Shown piece by piece: positions 27,543 through 36,793 of a DNA stretch of 64,000 nucleotides. Positions within the stretch are counted from its first letter, which is position 1, and every line of letters begins with the position of its first letter. Origin of the DNA: JALUZX01 sp964561605 (GTDB taxonomy: Bacteria > Planctomycetota > UBA1135 > JALUZX01); assembly GCA_964561605.1 (NCBI GenBank), contig CAZLQD010000005.1, positions 186,001 to 250,000 on the forward strand, read 5' to 3'. Under the pieces are notes generated by a model, which was not told the DNA's origin, did not search any database, and was given only the letters and a program-made list of their open reading frames with translations. A program made the position numbers and the translations under genes.

Positions 27543-29879
27543 GTGTTTTCCGAGCGAGTCAAACGAGTCGGCGCCTCGGCGACCCTGAAGATCTCCGCCA
27601 AGGCCAAGGCCATGCGGGCCCAGGGTATCGACGTCATCGACCTCAGCGTGGGAGAGCCCGACTTCTCCACGCCCCGCAACGTGCGGGAGGCGGGCAAGCG
27701 GGCCATCGACGCCGGCAGGACCAAGTACACCCTCAACCAGGGAACGGTGGAACTCCGCCGGGCCGCCGCCGACTGGCTCCGCCGGGAGCAGGGCCTTCAC
27801 TACGACATCCGGGAGATCCTGGTCTCCACGGGGGCCAAGCAGTCCCTCTTCAACCTGGTCATGGCCCTTGTGGACGAAGGGGACGAGGTGATCATCCCGG
27901 CCCCCTACTGGGTCTCCTACCCGGAGATGGTGGAGCTCGCCGGGGGAACGCCGGTGATCCTCTCCACCCGGGAGGAGGACGGCTTCCGGGTCACCCCCGA
28001 AAGGCTCCGGGCCGCGATCACCCCCTCGACCAAGCTCTTCCTGCTCAACAGCCCCTCCAACCCCACGGGCGCCGCCTACACCCGGGATCAGCTCGAGGCC
28101 CTGGCGCGGGTCGTCGTGGAGGAAGACATCCTCGTCGCCGCCGACGAGATCTACAGCCAGCTCGTATACGACGATTTCCGGTTCACCAGCTTCGCCTCCC
28201 TCGGGGAGGAGGTCCGGCGGCGGACGATCGTGATCAACGGCGTCTCCAAGGCCTTCGCCATGACGGGATGGAGGCTCGGCTTCGCCGCGGGCCCCGAGGC
28301 GGTGATCTCGGCCATGGCCAAGATCCAGGGGCACGTGACATCCAACGCCTGCTCCGTCTCCCAGGAGGCCGCCCGGGAGGCCCTCTCGGGGCCCCAGTTC
28401 GAAGTCCACAAGATGGCCATGGAGTTTTCCCGCCGCCGAAACTACCTGTACCAGCGGGTCTCCTCTCTCCCTGGAGTCTCCTGCCACCGCCCGGAGGGGG
28501 CCTTCTACCTCTTCCCCAACGTCTCGGCCTACTACGACCTGGAATACCAGGGCATGGCCATGCGCAACTCCTACGGCCTGGCCTACTTCCTCCTCAAGGA
28601 GGCCGCCGTGGCGGTCGTCCCGGGAGACGCCTTCGGCGCCGACGACCACATCCGGCTCTCCTACGCCACATCCATGGAGAACCTGGCCGCCGCCATGGAC
28701 AGGATCTCCGCCGCCCTGGGCAAGCTCAAACCACCCAAGCGGATTCGGAAGGCCGCTCTCCGCAACCTCCGCACCAGGTCCCGCAAACCCGTCCCCCTGG
28801 AGACATCCCCCGGGGCCGAGAGGCGGAACGCCCTCGTGGCCGAAGTGGAGACCTTCCTTCCCTTCGACCACTACCGCGAGTGGAACGCCAACGTGGCGGG
28901 CCTGGTGATCCAGCTCAGGACCAATGCCCCCCACCTTTACGAGCTCTTCGTGGAGAACTTCTTCCCCGCCGAGCTCGAGGCCGACATCGAGCCCCACGCC
29001 GTGCTCTACGCCGTGGAAGGAGTCAAGGGCCGCGAACCCCACGCCTACTACGACCCGGAGACCCGAACGGCCCTCCTGGTCAACTGCGACGACTATCGCC
29101 GGCTGCGGACCCTGGCCCTGGGGACGGCGGCCGACATCTCCGAGCGCATCGGGGATGCCCACACGGTCCGTGGCATGAGCCTGGACTGCCGTGGCTCGGG
29201 CCTCCTTCTCCTGGGGCCCGCCGGGACCATGAAGACGGAACTCACCTTCGGCCTCCTGAAGGAGAAAGGCGTGAAGCTCCACGGCATCGACCTCACCTTC
29301 CTGCGCTACGGCGGGGGCCAGGCCGTGGCGGACATGCCCGAAAGGAAGTTCTTCTTCCCCACCCGGAACGTGACGGTGGAGCCCGCCCTGGAGGACGCCC
29401 TGGCCCGGAGCCTCTGCCTGGACGTGGTGACCCGCAGAGAGGACTGCAGGAACACCTCCTGCGAACTCGCCGGAGGGGAGTGTCTCCTGGAGAAGGGCGC
29501 GCCCTGGTGCCTCTTCGCCTCGAAGGACTCCCACGCCCTCCTGGACCCCTTCTGGATCGGCGGGAGGGAGAAGCACGCCCGCCGGACCGTCCTGGACCGG
29601 GTGGTGATCCTCTCCCCGGAGACCGGCTCCGGTCATCCCGAGAGCCTCGCGCCCGACGAGGCCGTCCGGACCCTGGAGTCCCTCTCCACCACTACCGGCG
29701 CGGGAGGACACCCCTTCCTCAACCCCTTCCTCCTGGACGATTCGGAGGACCGTCTCTCCTTCCAGAGGCGGAGTTTCCTCCGCCTCTTCGACCTGGCCGG
29801 GGCCTACCTCTTCCGCGTGGGCGGCATGGGGCTCCCCGCCGCCCTTGACCAGTTGAAACAGCTCACGGGAATATCCTAG
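27543..29879 (+). CDS. Fusion: aspartate-type aminotransferase + PEPCK/HprK-like P-loop domain
   Basis: The GTG at 27543 is the start and follows GAGGAAGG, giving 778 residues. Residues 1-395 are a fold-type-I class I aminotransferase: LNSPSNPTG (169-177), AADEIYSQ (Asp201, Tyr204), PLP lysine Lys236 in NGVSKAFAMTGWRLGF, and the carboxylate-binding Arg371 in IRLSYA. This matches bacterial aspartate aminotransferases of about 395 residues. A basic linker (396-425) leads to a second, unrelated domain of about 350 residues with a P-loop GPAGTMKT (558-565) and HGIDLTFLRYGGGQ, resembling the PEPCK/HPr-kinase nucleotide-binding fold. The usual Gly before the P-loop Lys is replaced by Met. The next gene is a full-length PEPCK-like protein, so the fusion may channel oxaloacetate or sense nucleotides. 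Function of the second domain is inferred. Confidence 0.8.
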   Translation: MFSERVKRVGASATLKISAKAKAMRAQGIDVIDLSVGEPDFSTPRNVREAGKRAIDAGRTKYTLNQGTVELRRAAADWLRREQGLHYDIREILVSTGAKQSLFNLVMALVDEGDEVIIPAPYWVSYPEMVELAGGTPVILSTREEDGFRVTPERLRAAITPSTKLFLLNSPSNPTGAAYTRDQLEALARVVVEEDILVAADEIYSQLVYDDFRFTSFASLGEEVRRRTIVINGVSKAFAMTGWRLGFAAGPEAVISAMAKIQGHVTSNACSVSQEAAREALSGPQFEVHKMAMEFSRRRNYLYQRVSSLPGVSCHRPEGAFYLFPNVSAYYDLEYQGMAMRNSYGLAYFLLKEAAVAVVPGDAFGADDHIRLSYATSMENLAAAMDRISAALGKLKPPKRIRKAALRNLRTRSRKPVPLETSPGAERRNALVAEVETFLPFDHYREWNANVAGLVIQLRTNAPHLYELFVENFFPAELEADIEPHAVLYAVEGVKGREPHAYYDPETRTALLVNCDDYRRLRTLALGTAADISERIGDAHTVRGMSLDCRGSGLLLLGPAGTMKTELTFGLLKEKGVKLHGIDLTFLRYGGGQAVADMPERKFFFPTRNVTVEPALEDALARSLCLDVVTRREDCRNTSCELAGGECLLEKGAPWCLFASKDSHALLDPFWIGGREKHARRTVLDRVVILSPETGSGHPESLAPDEAVRTLESLSTTTGAGGHPFLNPFLLDDSEDRLSFQRRSFLRLFDLAGAYLFRVGGMGLPAALDQLKQLTGIS

Positions 29880-29892
29880 AGGTGCGAACCCG

Positions 29893-31728
29893 ATGAGGAC
29901 CGACATCTACGACCTGGCCGCCTACGACAGATTCGCCGCGGCACTCCGGGGCCTGGAGAAGCGCCGGAACATCCGCTCCATGACCCTGGGCGAGATCGAA
30001 CCCCTTGCGGCGGCCACGGCCTTCCATACCAAGAACGGATCCATGGTCTGGCGCTCCTGCGTTTCCAGCCGGATCGCCCCCAAGACGGTCTATCTCGGCC
30101 CGGAGAAGGTGCGCCTCCCCAACCCGACCCCCCTCCAGGAGTCCATCATCGCCGGCGCTCCCAAGACCTTCGAGAAGGTCCTCCACCTCCTCGAGACCCT
30201 CCCCTTCATCCACCTGAAGCGGCGGATGGGCGACAACGACCGGTTCAACCCGGAATGCAACCTCTTCGTCTCCACAGCCGATCCGAAGAACGCCCGCCTG
30301 GCCTACATGTGGGGCAACACCATGGCCCCCCCCTCCCGGCGCAGGCCCGGCCCCTCCTTCACCCTGATCCACATCCCCGAGGAGCACCACATGGACCAGA
30401 AGGTCCTCATGCTCCCCGAGCACGGGATCACCGTGGTGCTGGGAAGCGACTACATGGGGGAGGACAAGAAGGGCTTCCTCCGCCAGGCGATGTATACGGC
30501 AGGAGGGATGGGAATGCTCGGCCTCCACGCCGGCTCCAAGGTGGTCACCGCCAAGGACGCCGCCACGGGCGGGCTCAAACGCTGGGGATGCCTCATCTTC
30601 GGCCTCACCGCCACGGGCAAGTCCACCTGGTCCTGCCACCAGCTCCACATGGACTACGCCGCCGGCGAGCGGACCGAGGTCTCCCAGGACGACATCGTCT
30701 TCCTCTCCCCCGACGGCTCGGCCCTGGGATCGGAGTCGGGGTTCTACGTGAAGACCGACGTGGTCCCCGAGCAACAGGAGGCCATGTACCACGCCCTGAG
30801 CCACCGTTCCGCCCTCCTGGAGAACGTGATGGTGAACCACAAGGGGGAGATCCTCTTCCTGGACGAGAGCCTCTGCAAGAACGGCCGGGGGATCGTCCAG
30901 AGGGACCAGCTCAAGATCAGGCGGGGCCACAGGAAGATCTGCATCAGCGCAAAGAGCATCAACCTCCCCTCCCTGGAGGAGCTGGACGGACTCATGTTCG
31001 CCTTCATCACCAGGAGGCACACCATCATGAGTTTCGCCCAGGAGCTGACACCGGAGGAGGCCGTCCTGGCCTACCTGTGGGGGGAATCCACCCACAGCTA
31101 CGCCTCCAACCCGGCCAAGGCGGGCGAGTCCGTGCGGATCGTGGGCACCGACCCCTTCATCGTGGGCTCCCGGGCCGCCAAGGTGAACCAGTTCTACGAC
31201 ATCGTCATGGGCCTGGTCTCCCGCTACCCGGGGAAGGTCAAGTTCATGCAATACAACACGGGCGGAATGGGAGAGATCATCGAGACCACCCAGGAGGGGG
31301 GAAAGACGGTCAAGAGGATGGTCCGCAAGGTGGAGCGGGTGCCCCTGGAACTCATGGCGGCCATCCAGCGGGGGGACTTCCGGGGCACCAACCGTTACGC
31401 CCCGGGCATCCTGGGCACCAGGAGCATCGTCTCCTGCGAGGGAGGAGATCTCTCCCACTGGAACCCCAGGAACTTCTATTCCGAGGAGCAGATCCGGGCC
31501 TACATCGAGGACCTGGTTGAAGGCAGGCGGAAGTTCACCGAGGAGGTCGCCCGGGAAGGGCTGAAGCCGGAGATCGTCGAGGCGGCGGAGAAGACCTTCG
31601 CCATCGCCGCGAAAGGACGGTCCTTCACGGGATACACCCCGCCTCCCCGGAAGGCCGCCTCCGGCGACGAATCCCCCCGGGATCCCTTGAAGCGGCCCTC
31701 CCGGAGGCCCGGCTGGAGGTACCTGTAG
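29893..31728 (+). CDS. Divergent ATP-dependent PEP carboxykinase-like protein
   Basis: The protein has 611 residues from ATG 29893, 13 bp after the fusion gene, with GAGGTG as ribosome site. It aligns by eye with ATP-PEPCK: GSDYMGEDKKGFLRQAMYT corresponds to the EYAGEMKKGIF block, LIFGLTATGKST (P-loop 237-245) to FFGLSGTGKTT, SGFYVKTDVVPEQQ to the GGCYAKT block, and RSALLENVMVNHKGEILFLD to the TLLENVVV block. PEPCK converts oxaloacetate plus ATP to PEP, CO2 and ADP. Differences are a longer N- and C-terminus, Ala in place of the P-loop Gly, and a Ser-Gln-Asp-Asp segment where GDDEHGW normally lies. Whether it is catalytic or a regulator/kinase needs testing. It sits between the aminotransferase fusion and ndk. 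Confidence 0.75.
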   Translation: MRTDIYDLAAYDRFAAALRGLEKRRNIRSMTLGEIEPLAAATAFHTKNGSMVWRSCVSSRIAPKTVYLGPEKVRLPNPTPLQESIIAGAPKTFEKVLHLLETLPFIHLKRRMGDNDRFNPECNLFVSTADPKNARLAYMWGNTMAPPSRRRPGPSFTLIHIPEEHHMDQKVLMLPEHGITVVLGSDYMGEDKKGFLRQAMYTAGGMGMLGLHAGSKVVTAKDAATGGLKRWGCLIFGLTATGKSTWSCHQLHMDYAAGERTEVSQDDIVFLSPDGSALGSESGFYVKTDVVPEQQEAMYHALSHRSALLENVMVNHKGEILFLDESLCKNGRGIVQRDQLKIRRGHRKICISAKSINLPSLEELDGLMFAFITRRHTIMSFAQELTPEEAVLAYLWGESTHSYASNPAKAGESVRIVGTDPFIVGSRAAKVNQFYDIVMGLVSRYPGKVKFMQYNTGGMGEIIETTQEGGKTVKRMVRKVERVPLELMAAIQRGDFRGTNRYAPGILGTRSIVSCEGGDLSHWNPRNFYSEEQIRAYIEDLVEGRRKFTEEVAREGLKPEIVEAAEKTFAIAAKGRSFTGYTPPPRKAASGDESPRDPLKRPSRRPGWRYL

Positions 31729-31730
31729 GC

Positions 31731-32198
31731 ATGGCGAAAGAGACGACCCTGGCCATCATCAAGCCCGACGCCGTGGCGGCCAAGCTGACGGGCGAGATCC
31801 TCCGCCGCATCGAGGCGTCCGGCCTGGAGATCGCGGCGATCCGCATGGAACGCCTGAGCTGGTCCCGGGCGAGGAATTTCTACTACGTCCACAGGGACAA
31901 GCCCTTCTTCGACTCCCTGGTGGACTTCATGACCTCCGGACCGGTGGTGCTCCTGGCCCTCAGGGGGGAAGACGCCGTGGCCCGCTGGAGGAGCCTCATG
32001 GGCCCCACCGATCCCCGCAAGGCGCCCAAGGGGACCATCCGGGGGGACATGGGGACCTCCATCGAGAAGAACGCCGTCCACGGCTCCGACTCGCAGGGAA
32101 ACGCCGTAACGGAGGTGCACTTCTTCTTCGGTGGGGGCGACCTGCACGAGGTCGACGCCGAGGAGGTCTGGAGATCCGGGAGCGATCGGCCCCAATGA
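31731..32198 (+). CDS. ndk: Nucleoside diphosphate kinase
   Basis: The protein has 155 residues, beginning two bases after the PEPCK-like stop. All family landmarks are present: ETTLAIIKPDAV with Lys11, FFDSLVDFMTSGPVVLLALR, MGPTDPRKAPKGTIRGDMGT and the phospho-His in NAVHGSDS (His117). NDK moves the gamma-phosphate between nucleoside triphosphates and diphosphates through the phospho-histidine. The C-terminus is about 12 residues longer than the shortest bacterial forms. Position directly behind the PEPCK-like gene is suggestive, because PEPCK consumes or makes nucleoside triphosphate; the operon link is seen, the functional link inferred. Confidence 0.95.
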   Translation: MAKETTLAIIKPDAVAAKLTGEILRRIEASGLEIAAIRMERLSWSRARNFYYVHRDKPFFDSLVDFMTSGPVVLLALRGEDAVARWRSLMGPTDPRKAPKGTIRGDMGTSIEKNAVHGSDSQGNAVTEVHFFFGGGDLHEVDAEEVWRSGSDRPQ

Positions 32199-32226
32199 AC
32201 CGAGAGAAACGATCCAGGAGGACCAA

Positions 32227-34335
32227 GTGACCGAGACCCAAGGATTCCGTCTTCCAGAAAACGCGAAGACCCCCCTGAAGCCGGGGGAAGTCTACACACC
32301 CTTGATCCCGGCCGGCGCATCCCTCCCGGAGGTGACGATCCGGTCCGTTCTCATGGGCCTGTCCATGACGGTGATCTTCTCCCTCGTGGCGGCCTACCTG
32401 GCCCTCAAGGTGGGACAGGGGATCGAAGCGGCCATCCCGATCTCCATCCTTGCCATCGGCATGGGCAAGCTCTTCACCAGGAAGAGCACCATCCTGGAGA
32501 ACGTGATCATCCAGTCCATCGGGGCCAACTCCTCCCACGTCGTCGCGGGGGCGGTCTTCACCATCCCGGCCCTCTACATGATGGGCATTCCTCCCGCCTG
32601 GTACACGACGGCCCTGACGGCCTTCATCGGCGGTTCCTACGGGATCCTCTTCTTCACGCCGCTCCGCCACTACTTCATGGCCGAACAGCACGGCCTCCTT
32701 CCCTGGCCCGAGGCCACGGCCACCACGGAGATCCTTGTCTCCAGTGAAGGGACGGGCGGCCAGGCCCTGGTCCTGGTGATCTCCACCCTCTTGGGCGGCA
32801 TCTACGAGTTCTGCGGCCAGACTCTCCACGCCTTCAAGGACATGATCGACTTCAAGAGCGTGGTCGTCCCCTTCCTCCACGACGCCCAGGGCAAGCTCCA
32901 GACCATCGGGGGATTCCTGGAATCCCACTTCATGACCCTCCGGATCAACAACCTGGCGGCCATCGTGGGCGTGGGCTACATCATCGGCCTCAAATACGCC
33001 GCAATCATATGTGCCGGGAGCTTCGTCAGCTATTTCGTGCTGATCCCCCTCTTCCACGCCTTCGCCCCCTACGTTACGGAGGTCATCCCGCCGGGGAAGG
33101 CCCTCCTCTCGACCATGTCCATCGACCAGGTCTTCAGCACCTACGTCCGGATGATCGGAATCGGGGGCATCGCCGGGGCCGGCGTCATCGGGATCATCGC
33201 CGCCTTTCCCTCCATGATCCGCTCCATCGCCTTCGGCATGAAGGGCCTCGGCCACCACGGGGATGAGGGCGGCGGCGTCCCCCGGACCATGAAGTCCCTC
33301 TCCATGAAGGAGGTCGGCCTGGGCCTGGTCGTTCTCTCCGCCGTAGCCCTGGCCTTCTTCTGGACCATCCTGGGCACCAGCCTTCCCCAGGCTCTGGTGG
33401 GACTGGCGATCGTCCTGGTCATCGCCTTCCTCTTCGCCCCCGTGGCGGCGAGAGCCATCGCGCTGGTGGGCACCAACCCGGTCTCGGGCATGACCCTCAT
33501 GACCCTGATCATCACGGCCCTGGTCTTCCTCTCCCTGGGCCTCACCGGCCCCAAGGGAATGACCGTGGCCCTGATCGTGGGAGGCGTGGTCTGCACGGCC
33601 CTGGCCGCCGCAGGGGCCCTGAGTTCGGATCTGAAGATCGGCTACTGGATCGGCGCAACCCCGAGGAACCAGCTTCTCTGGAAATTCGTGGGAACCGCCG
33701 CGGCGGCCCTCTCCTGCGCCCTCGCCATGTGGCTCCTTTCCAAGTCCTACAAGTTCGGCTCCTCCGACTTCCCGGCTCCCCAGGCGAGCGCGATGAAGGA
33801 GATCATCGAAGGGATCATGGGGAAGAACCCGGAGCAGGGAATCCGCTGGATCCTCTTCGGCCTCGGGGTGATCTTCGCCCTGATCCTGAGAATGGTGGGG
33901 ATCCCGGCCCTGGCCTTCGCCCTCGGCATGTATCTCCCCATCCAGCTCAACGTGCCCGTCATGATCGGCGGCTTCGTGGCCTATCTCGTCGGCCGCAAAC
34001 GGGAAGGCGAAGACCCCAAGGCCACCAAGGCGGGCCACGACAAGGGGATCCTCATCGCTTCGGGCCTCATCGCCGGGGGAGGCCTGGTCGGGATCCTGGA
34101 CGCCGTCCTGGCCTCCATCCGGTCCTCCGTGCCCCGTATCCAGGGAGCCGCCGAAGAGGGCTATCTCTCCGTGAAGGAGACCCTCTTCCTCCTCAAGGGC
34201 GACCGGCTCGACCACCTGGGCGAATGGATCTCCATCGGCGCCATGCTCCTCCTTTGCGCCATGATCTACTTCTACGCCCGCACGGGCCGCAAGAACCACG
34301 TGGACGCCGTGGAGACCGAAAACATCGACATCTAG
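32227..34335 (+). CDS. OPT-family oligopeptide/metal-chelate transporter
   Basis: The start chosen is GTG 32227 with AGGAGG six bases upstream, giving 702 residues; no ATG exists near a better site. About 14-16 hydrophobic segments are present. OPT-type features include the early SLVAAYLALKVGQGIEAAIP span, NVIIQSIGANSSHVVAGAVF and a long cytoplasmic loop before TM7. The C-terminal part has ILRMVGIPALAFALGMYLPI and SIGAMLLLCAMIYFYART. OPT proteins import oligopeptides or, in the related oligopeptide/yellow-stripe branch, metal chelates, driven by protons. The substrate is not deducible here. It follows ndk by 28 bp, so it may share the transcript. A strong hairpin ends it. Confidence 0.85.
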   Translation: MTETQGFRLPENAKTPLKPGEVYTPLIPAGASLPEVTIRSVLMGLSMTVIFSLVAAYLALKVGQGIEAAIPISILAIGMGKLFTRKSTILENVIIQSIGANSSHVVAGAVFTIPALYMMGIPPAWYTTALTAFIGGSYGILFFTPLRHYFMAEQHGLLPWPEATATTEILVSSEGTGGQALVLVISTLLGGIYEFCGQTLHAFKDMIDFKSVVVPFLHDAQGKLQTIGGFLESHFMTLRINNLAAIVGVGYIIGLKYAAIICAGSFVSYFVLIPLFHAFAPYVTEVIPPGKALLSTMSIDQVFSTYVRMIGIGGIAGAGVIGIIAAFPSMIRSIAFGMKGLGHHGDEGGGVPRTMKSLSMKEVGLGLVVLSAVALAFFWTILGTSLPQALVGLAIVLVIAFLFAPVAARAIALVGTNPVSGMTLMTLIITALVFLSLGLTGPKGMTVALIVGGVVCTALAAAGALSSDLKIGYWIGATPRNQLLWKFVGTAAAALSCALAMWLLSKSYKFGSSDFPAPQASAMKEIIEGIMGKNPEQGIRWILFGLGVIFALILRMVGIPALAFALGMYLPIQLNVPVMIGGFVAYLVGRKREGEDPKATKAGHDKGILIASGLIAGGGLVGILDAVLASIRSSVPRIQGAAEEGYLSVKETLFLLKGDRLDHLGEWISIGAMLLLCAMIYFYARTGRKNHVDAVETENIDI

Positions 34336-34351
34336 GCCTTCCCTGGGAAAA

Positions 34352-34385
34352 CCCGCCGGAGAGGCCGAAAGACCTTTCCGGCGGG
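34352..34385. terminator. Bidirectional hairpin between convergent OPT and beta-propeller genes
   Basis: CCCGCCGGAGAGG (34352-34364), an 8-base loop and CCTTTCCGGCGGG (34373-34385) form a 13-bp stem with one G-U wobble, in the 109-bp convergent gap. An A-run precedes it (GGGAAAA), so it can serve the minus-strand gene as well as the plus. Confidence 0.65.
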
Positions 34386-34444
34386 AATGCCCTCCCCCGG
34401 CCTCGGGCCCGGCATCATCACAAAGAGGGCTGGGCCGGAACCGC

Positions 34445-35905
34445 CTAACGGACGGCCACGGCGGCGCCGGCCTTTCTCATGGGGACCGACTGGATCACCT
34501 TTCCCGTGGCCACGTCCCAGGCGTAGAGGCCCATGTTCATGGTCATGGCCCAGGCCGTGCGGCCGTCGGGTGTGAGGGCTACGGAGAAAGGTTTGGCTCC
34601 TCCCGGTGCGGCCTGGAAGACGAGGGGCCGGAAATATCCCGTCCCGGGTGTGAGATCGATCTTCACCAGGTTGGAGGAATTGGGACAGGACACGATGAGG
34701 AACCGCCCCCTGGGGTCCAGGTCGATGTCCGTCGGGAAGAGGGCGTTGGCGCCGAGTTGCACCTTGTTGAGGACCTGCCCCGTCGGGAGGAGGACCTTGG
34801 CATACCAACTGGTCTTGCTCAAAGACGAAAAACAAAGATAGGCCACGACTCCATGGGGCCCAACGTCCACGTCGGCGGCATAACCGGGAATTCCGGGAAT
34901 CAGGACGGACCGTTTCACACGATCTCGGGTGGACGACGCCGGATCCACGTCGATCACGTGGAGCCAGCGCTTCCCCCCCAGGCCGAGATCGCACACGCAG
35001 AGCACCCTGCCGTCGGCCGACACGGATCCCCCTTCGAAAGCCAGGTTTCCCGGGGGCAGGCCCTTGATCTTGCCGATCACAGTCCCGAAGGAGGCCGATC
35101 CTCGATCAACGTCAACGATATAGATCGCCGGCGTCGTCCGGCTCGCCACGGACACGTAGGCCCTCTTCCCTCCCGGGTGGACCACCACATGGTTGGCCAG
35201 GCCGCCCGGTACGGAGACCGTCTTGACGAGCCTGAATGGGACGCTCCCGGCATCGAAGATCCTCATGACTTTCCGGTCCGCGAGAAAGAGCAATTCGCCC
35301 TTGCGGTCGAACTGGGCGTCCACGGGCCCCAGGATCCCCCCCATCGTGGTGAGCACTTTGGTGGCAGGGTGATACGCCACAAGGGTTTTATACCCGGCGC
35401 CCACGACCAAGGGTCCTCTCTGCAAGGTCACCCTGAGGCCGTCGCTGGCGCTCAACCCACCAGGAGCCGTCCCGTCCCCACCGAGAAACTGGAAGAAAAC
35501 CTCCAGCCCTACGAGGTTCGGATCGGCCGGAAGGGGAAGGGGGGCCCTGGCGGATCCGGCACCCCCCTGTCCTTGTGAACCGGACAAGATCCCATTCCAG
35601 GGAACGAAGAAGGCCGACGCCAGAGGATCCACGAGCAGTTCCATCCCCAGGATCTTCAAAGAGGCGGAACGGTTGGACATGAGCAGGAAGGCCGCCCCAC
35701 CCCCCAGGCCCCGGTCCAGGAGCAACTTGAAAGAGCGGTTCCCCGGGGCGGGGTGTCCTTCCGCCCAGATCACGGGGGTGAAGCCTCCCTTGCCGGGAGT
35801 GCCCCTTCCGAAAGGCTCGATCACCGTGCCCCCGCTGGCGGTCCAGGCATGTGGAAGAAGGACGAAGGAAAAGAGGAATAAAAAGGATGAGATGTTCCTG
35901 TTCAT
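34445..35905 (-). CDS. Secreted YncE-like beta-propeller protein
   Basis: The start chosen is ATG 35905 (MNRNISSFLFLFSFVLLPHA), with GGAGG upstream and a good signal peptide, giving 486 residues. Residues about 35-150 resemble the recurrent secreted domain (NRSFKLLLDRGLGGGAAFLL, LGMELLVDPLASAFFVPWNG and a P-ADPNLVGLEVFFQF block). From about 155 on comes a repeated beta-propeller of the YVTN/lactonase type: LVVGAGYKTLVAYHPATKVL, AYVSVASRTTPAIYIVDVDR, FEGGSVSADGRVLCVCDLGL and FPTDIDLDPRGRFLIVSCPN. Such propellers bind partners or surface components. No enzyme active site is seen. Probably an extracytoplasmic binding or adhesion protein. Confidence 0.75.
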   Translation of the reverse strand: MNRNISSFLFLFSFVLLPHAWTASGGTVIEPFGRGTPGKGGFTPVIWAEGHPAPGNRSFKLLLDRGLGGGAAFLLMSNRSASLKILGMELLVDPLASAFFVPWNGILSGSQGQGGAGSARAPLPLPADPNLVGLEVFFQFLGGDGTAPGGLSASDGLRVTLQRGPLVVGAGYKTLVAYHPATKVLTTMGGILGPVDAQFDRKGELLFLADRKVMRIFDAGSVPFRLVKTVSVPGGLANHVVVHPGGKRAYVSVASRTTPAIYIVDVDRGSASFGTVIGKIKGLPPGNLAFEGGSVSADGRVLCVCDLGLGGKRWLHVIDVDPASSTRDRVKRSVLIPGIPGYAADVDVGPHGVVAYLCFSSLSKTSWYAKVLLPTGQVLNKVQLGANALFPTDIDLDPRGRFLIVSCPNSSNLVKIDLTPGTGYFRPLVFQAAPGGAKPFSVALTPDGRTAWAMTMNMGLYAWDVATGKVIQSVPMRKAGAAVAVR

Positions 35906-36262
35906 GGATGACCTCCGGGATGGTGAGGGAGTGCCCGGGCCGGAAAGGCCGGAAATGGGATGCAAGATTGATTCTCGACGCCTTTCTTTATCGCCGCAAG
36001 GCCCCCTGGTTTCCCTCACCCCGGAAAGGAGCATTTCTTTCCCCCCCCGACGGCAGTCGTACCCTTTCCCGGAGGTCTGGATTCCAGAGCGAAACCCTGG
36101 ATGGAAGGGGGATGAACGAAAAGAAAAGGACCCTGCCTTCACGAGCGTCCGGGCCCATGGAGGAGGACGCCGCCAGGTCGCGCCAAGGGCGACACCTGGT
36201 TTTCCGGCTTTGGAGAGAGTCGGTGGCGGGGTTCTTCGGTGGGGTTGGGGGAAAATCCCGCC
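35906..36262. other. 357-bp region between beta-propeller and DUF302 genes
   Basis: No gene or strong signal is seen. It must carry the promoter of the beta-propeller gene (minus strand), whose GGAGG ribosome site lies at its edge, plus the 3' end of the DUF302 transcript. No clear -35/-10 pair or terminator with a T-run was found. Confidence 0.4.
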
Positions 36263-36793
36263 TCAAGCCTGGGAGAGGGCCGCCCCTTCGGCCTCTTCCT
36301 TCTTCTCCCCAGCTTTCTCGAGGCGCCGGAAGAGCCCGGCCAGGATCTCCTCCTCCTCGCGGGCCACCTCACCCATGACCTTACCGATCAGGTTTCCCAG
36401 AAAGACCTTGCTCATCAGCCCGATGTTCATCTTGGCCAGGACCACCTTTCCGTCGGTCTTCTCGTAGAGGGACCAGGAGCAAGGCATCATGGCCGACATG
36501 AAGGGAAACCGCCTGACGATCCGGTTGGCGTGGCTCGGCTTGCATACGAAGAAGATCTTCAGGTTCTTCAGGTTGTCGTAGGTCAGCCCCTTGGAGACCT
36601 GGGACTGGTAGAACTCCCAGGCCGGAATGGGTTGGCCCCACCCCTGGGCCTCCTGGATCGCCTCTTCCAGGGCCCGGCAGGCCGAGGCGAAGTCCCCGGG
36701 AATGGGGATCTCCTTGACCATGTAGTTCCGCATGAGATAGGCGAAGAGGACTCCCGAAAGAACCAAACCGACCAGAAGGCCCACGATCCACAT
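36263..36793 (-). CDS. DUF302-family membrane-anchored protein
   Basis: The protein has 176 residues from ATG 36793, with AAAGGAGG upstream. One N-terminal hydrophobic segment (MWIVGLLVGLVLSGVLFAYLM) is followed by the DUF302 fold at residues about 33-150: the core FVCKPSHANRIVRRFPFMSA, MPCSWSLYEKTDGKVVLAKM and the final helix region GKVMGEVAREEEEILAGL. DUF302 proteins are small, often dimeric and without an assigned enzymatic role; they are frequent near electron-transfer or sulfur-metabolism genes. It has its own promoter region, the repeat-rich gap on its 5' side. The C-terminal tail is Glu/Lys/Ala-rich and probably disordered. Confidence 0.75.
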   Translation of the reverse strand: MWIVGLLVGLVLSGVLFAYLMRNYMVKEIPIPGDFASACRALEEAIQEAQGWGQPIPAWEFYQSQVSKGLTYDNLKNLKIFFVCKPSHANRIVRRFPFMSAMMPCSWSLYEKTDGKVVLAKMNIGLMSKVFLGNLIGKVMGEVAREEEEILAGLFRRLEKAGEKKEEAEGAALSQA

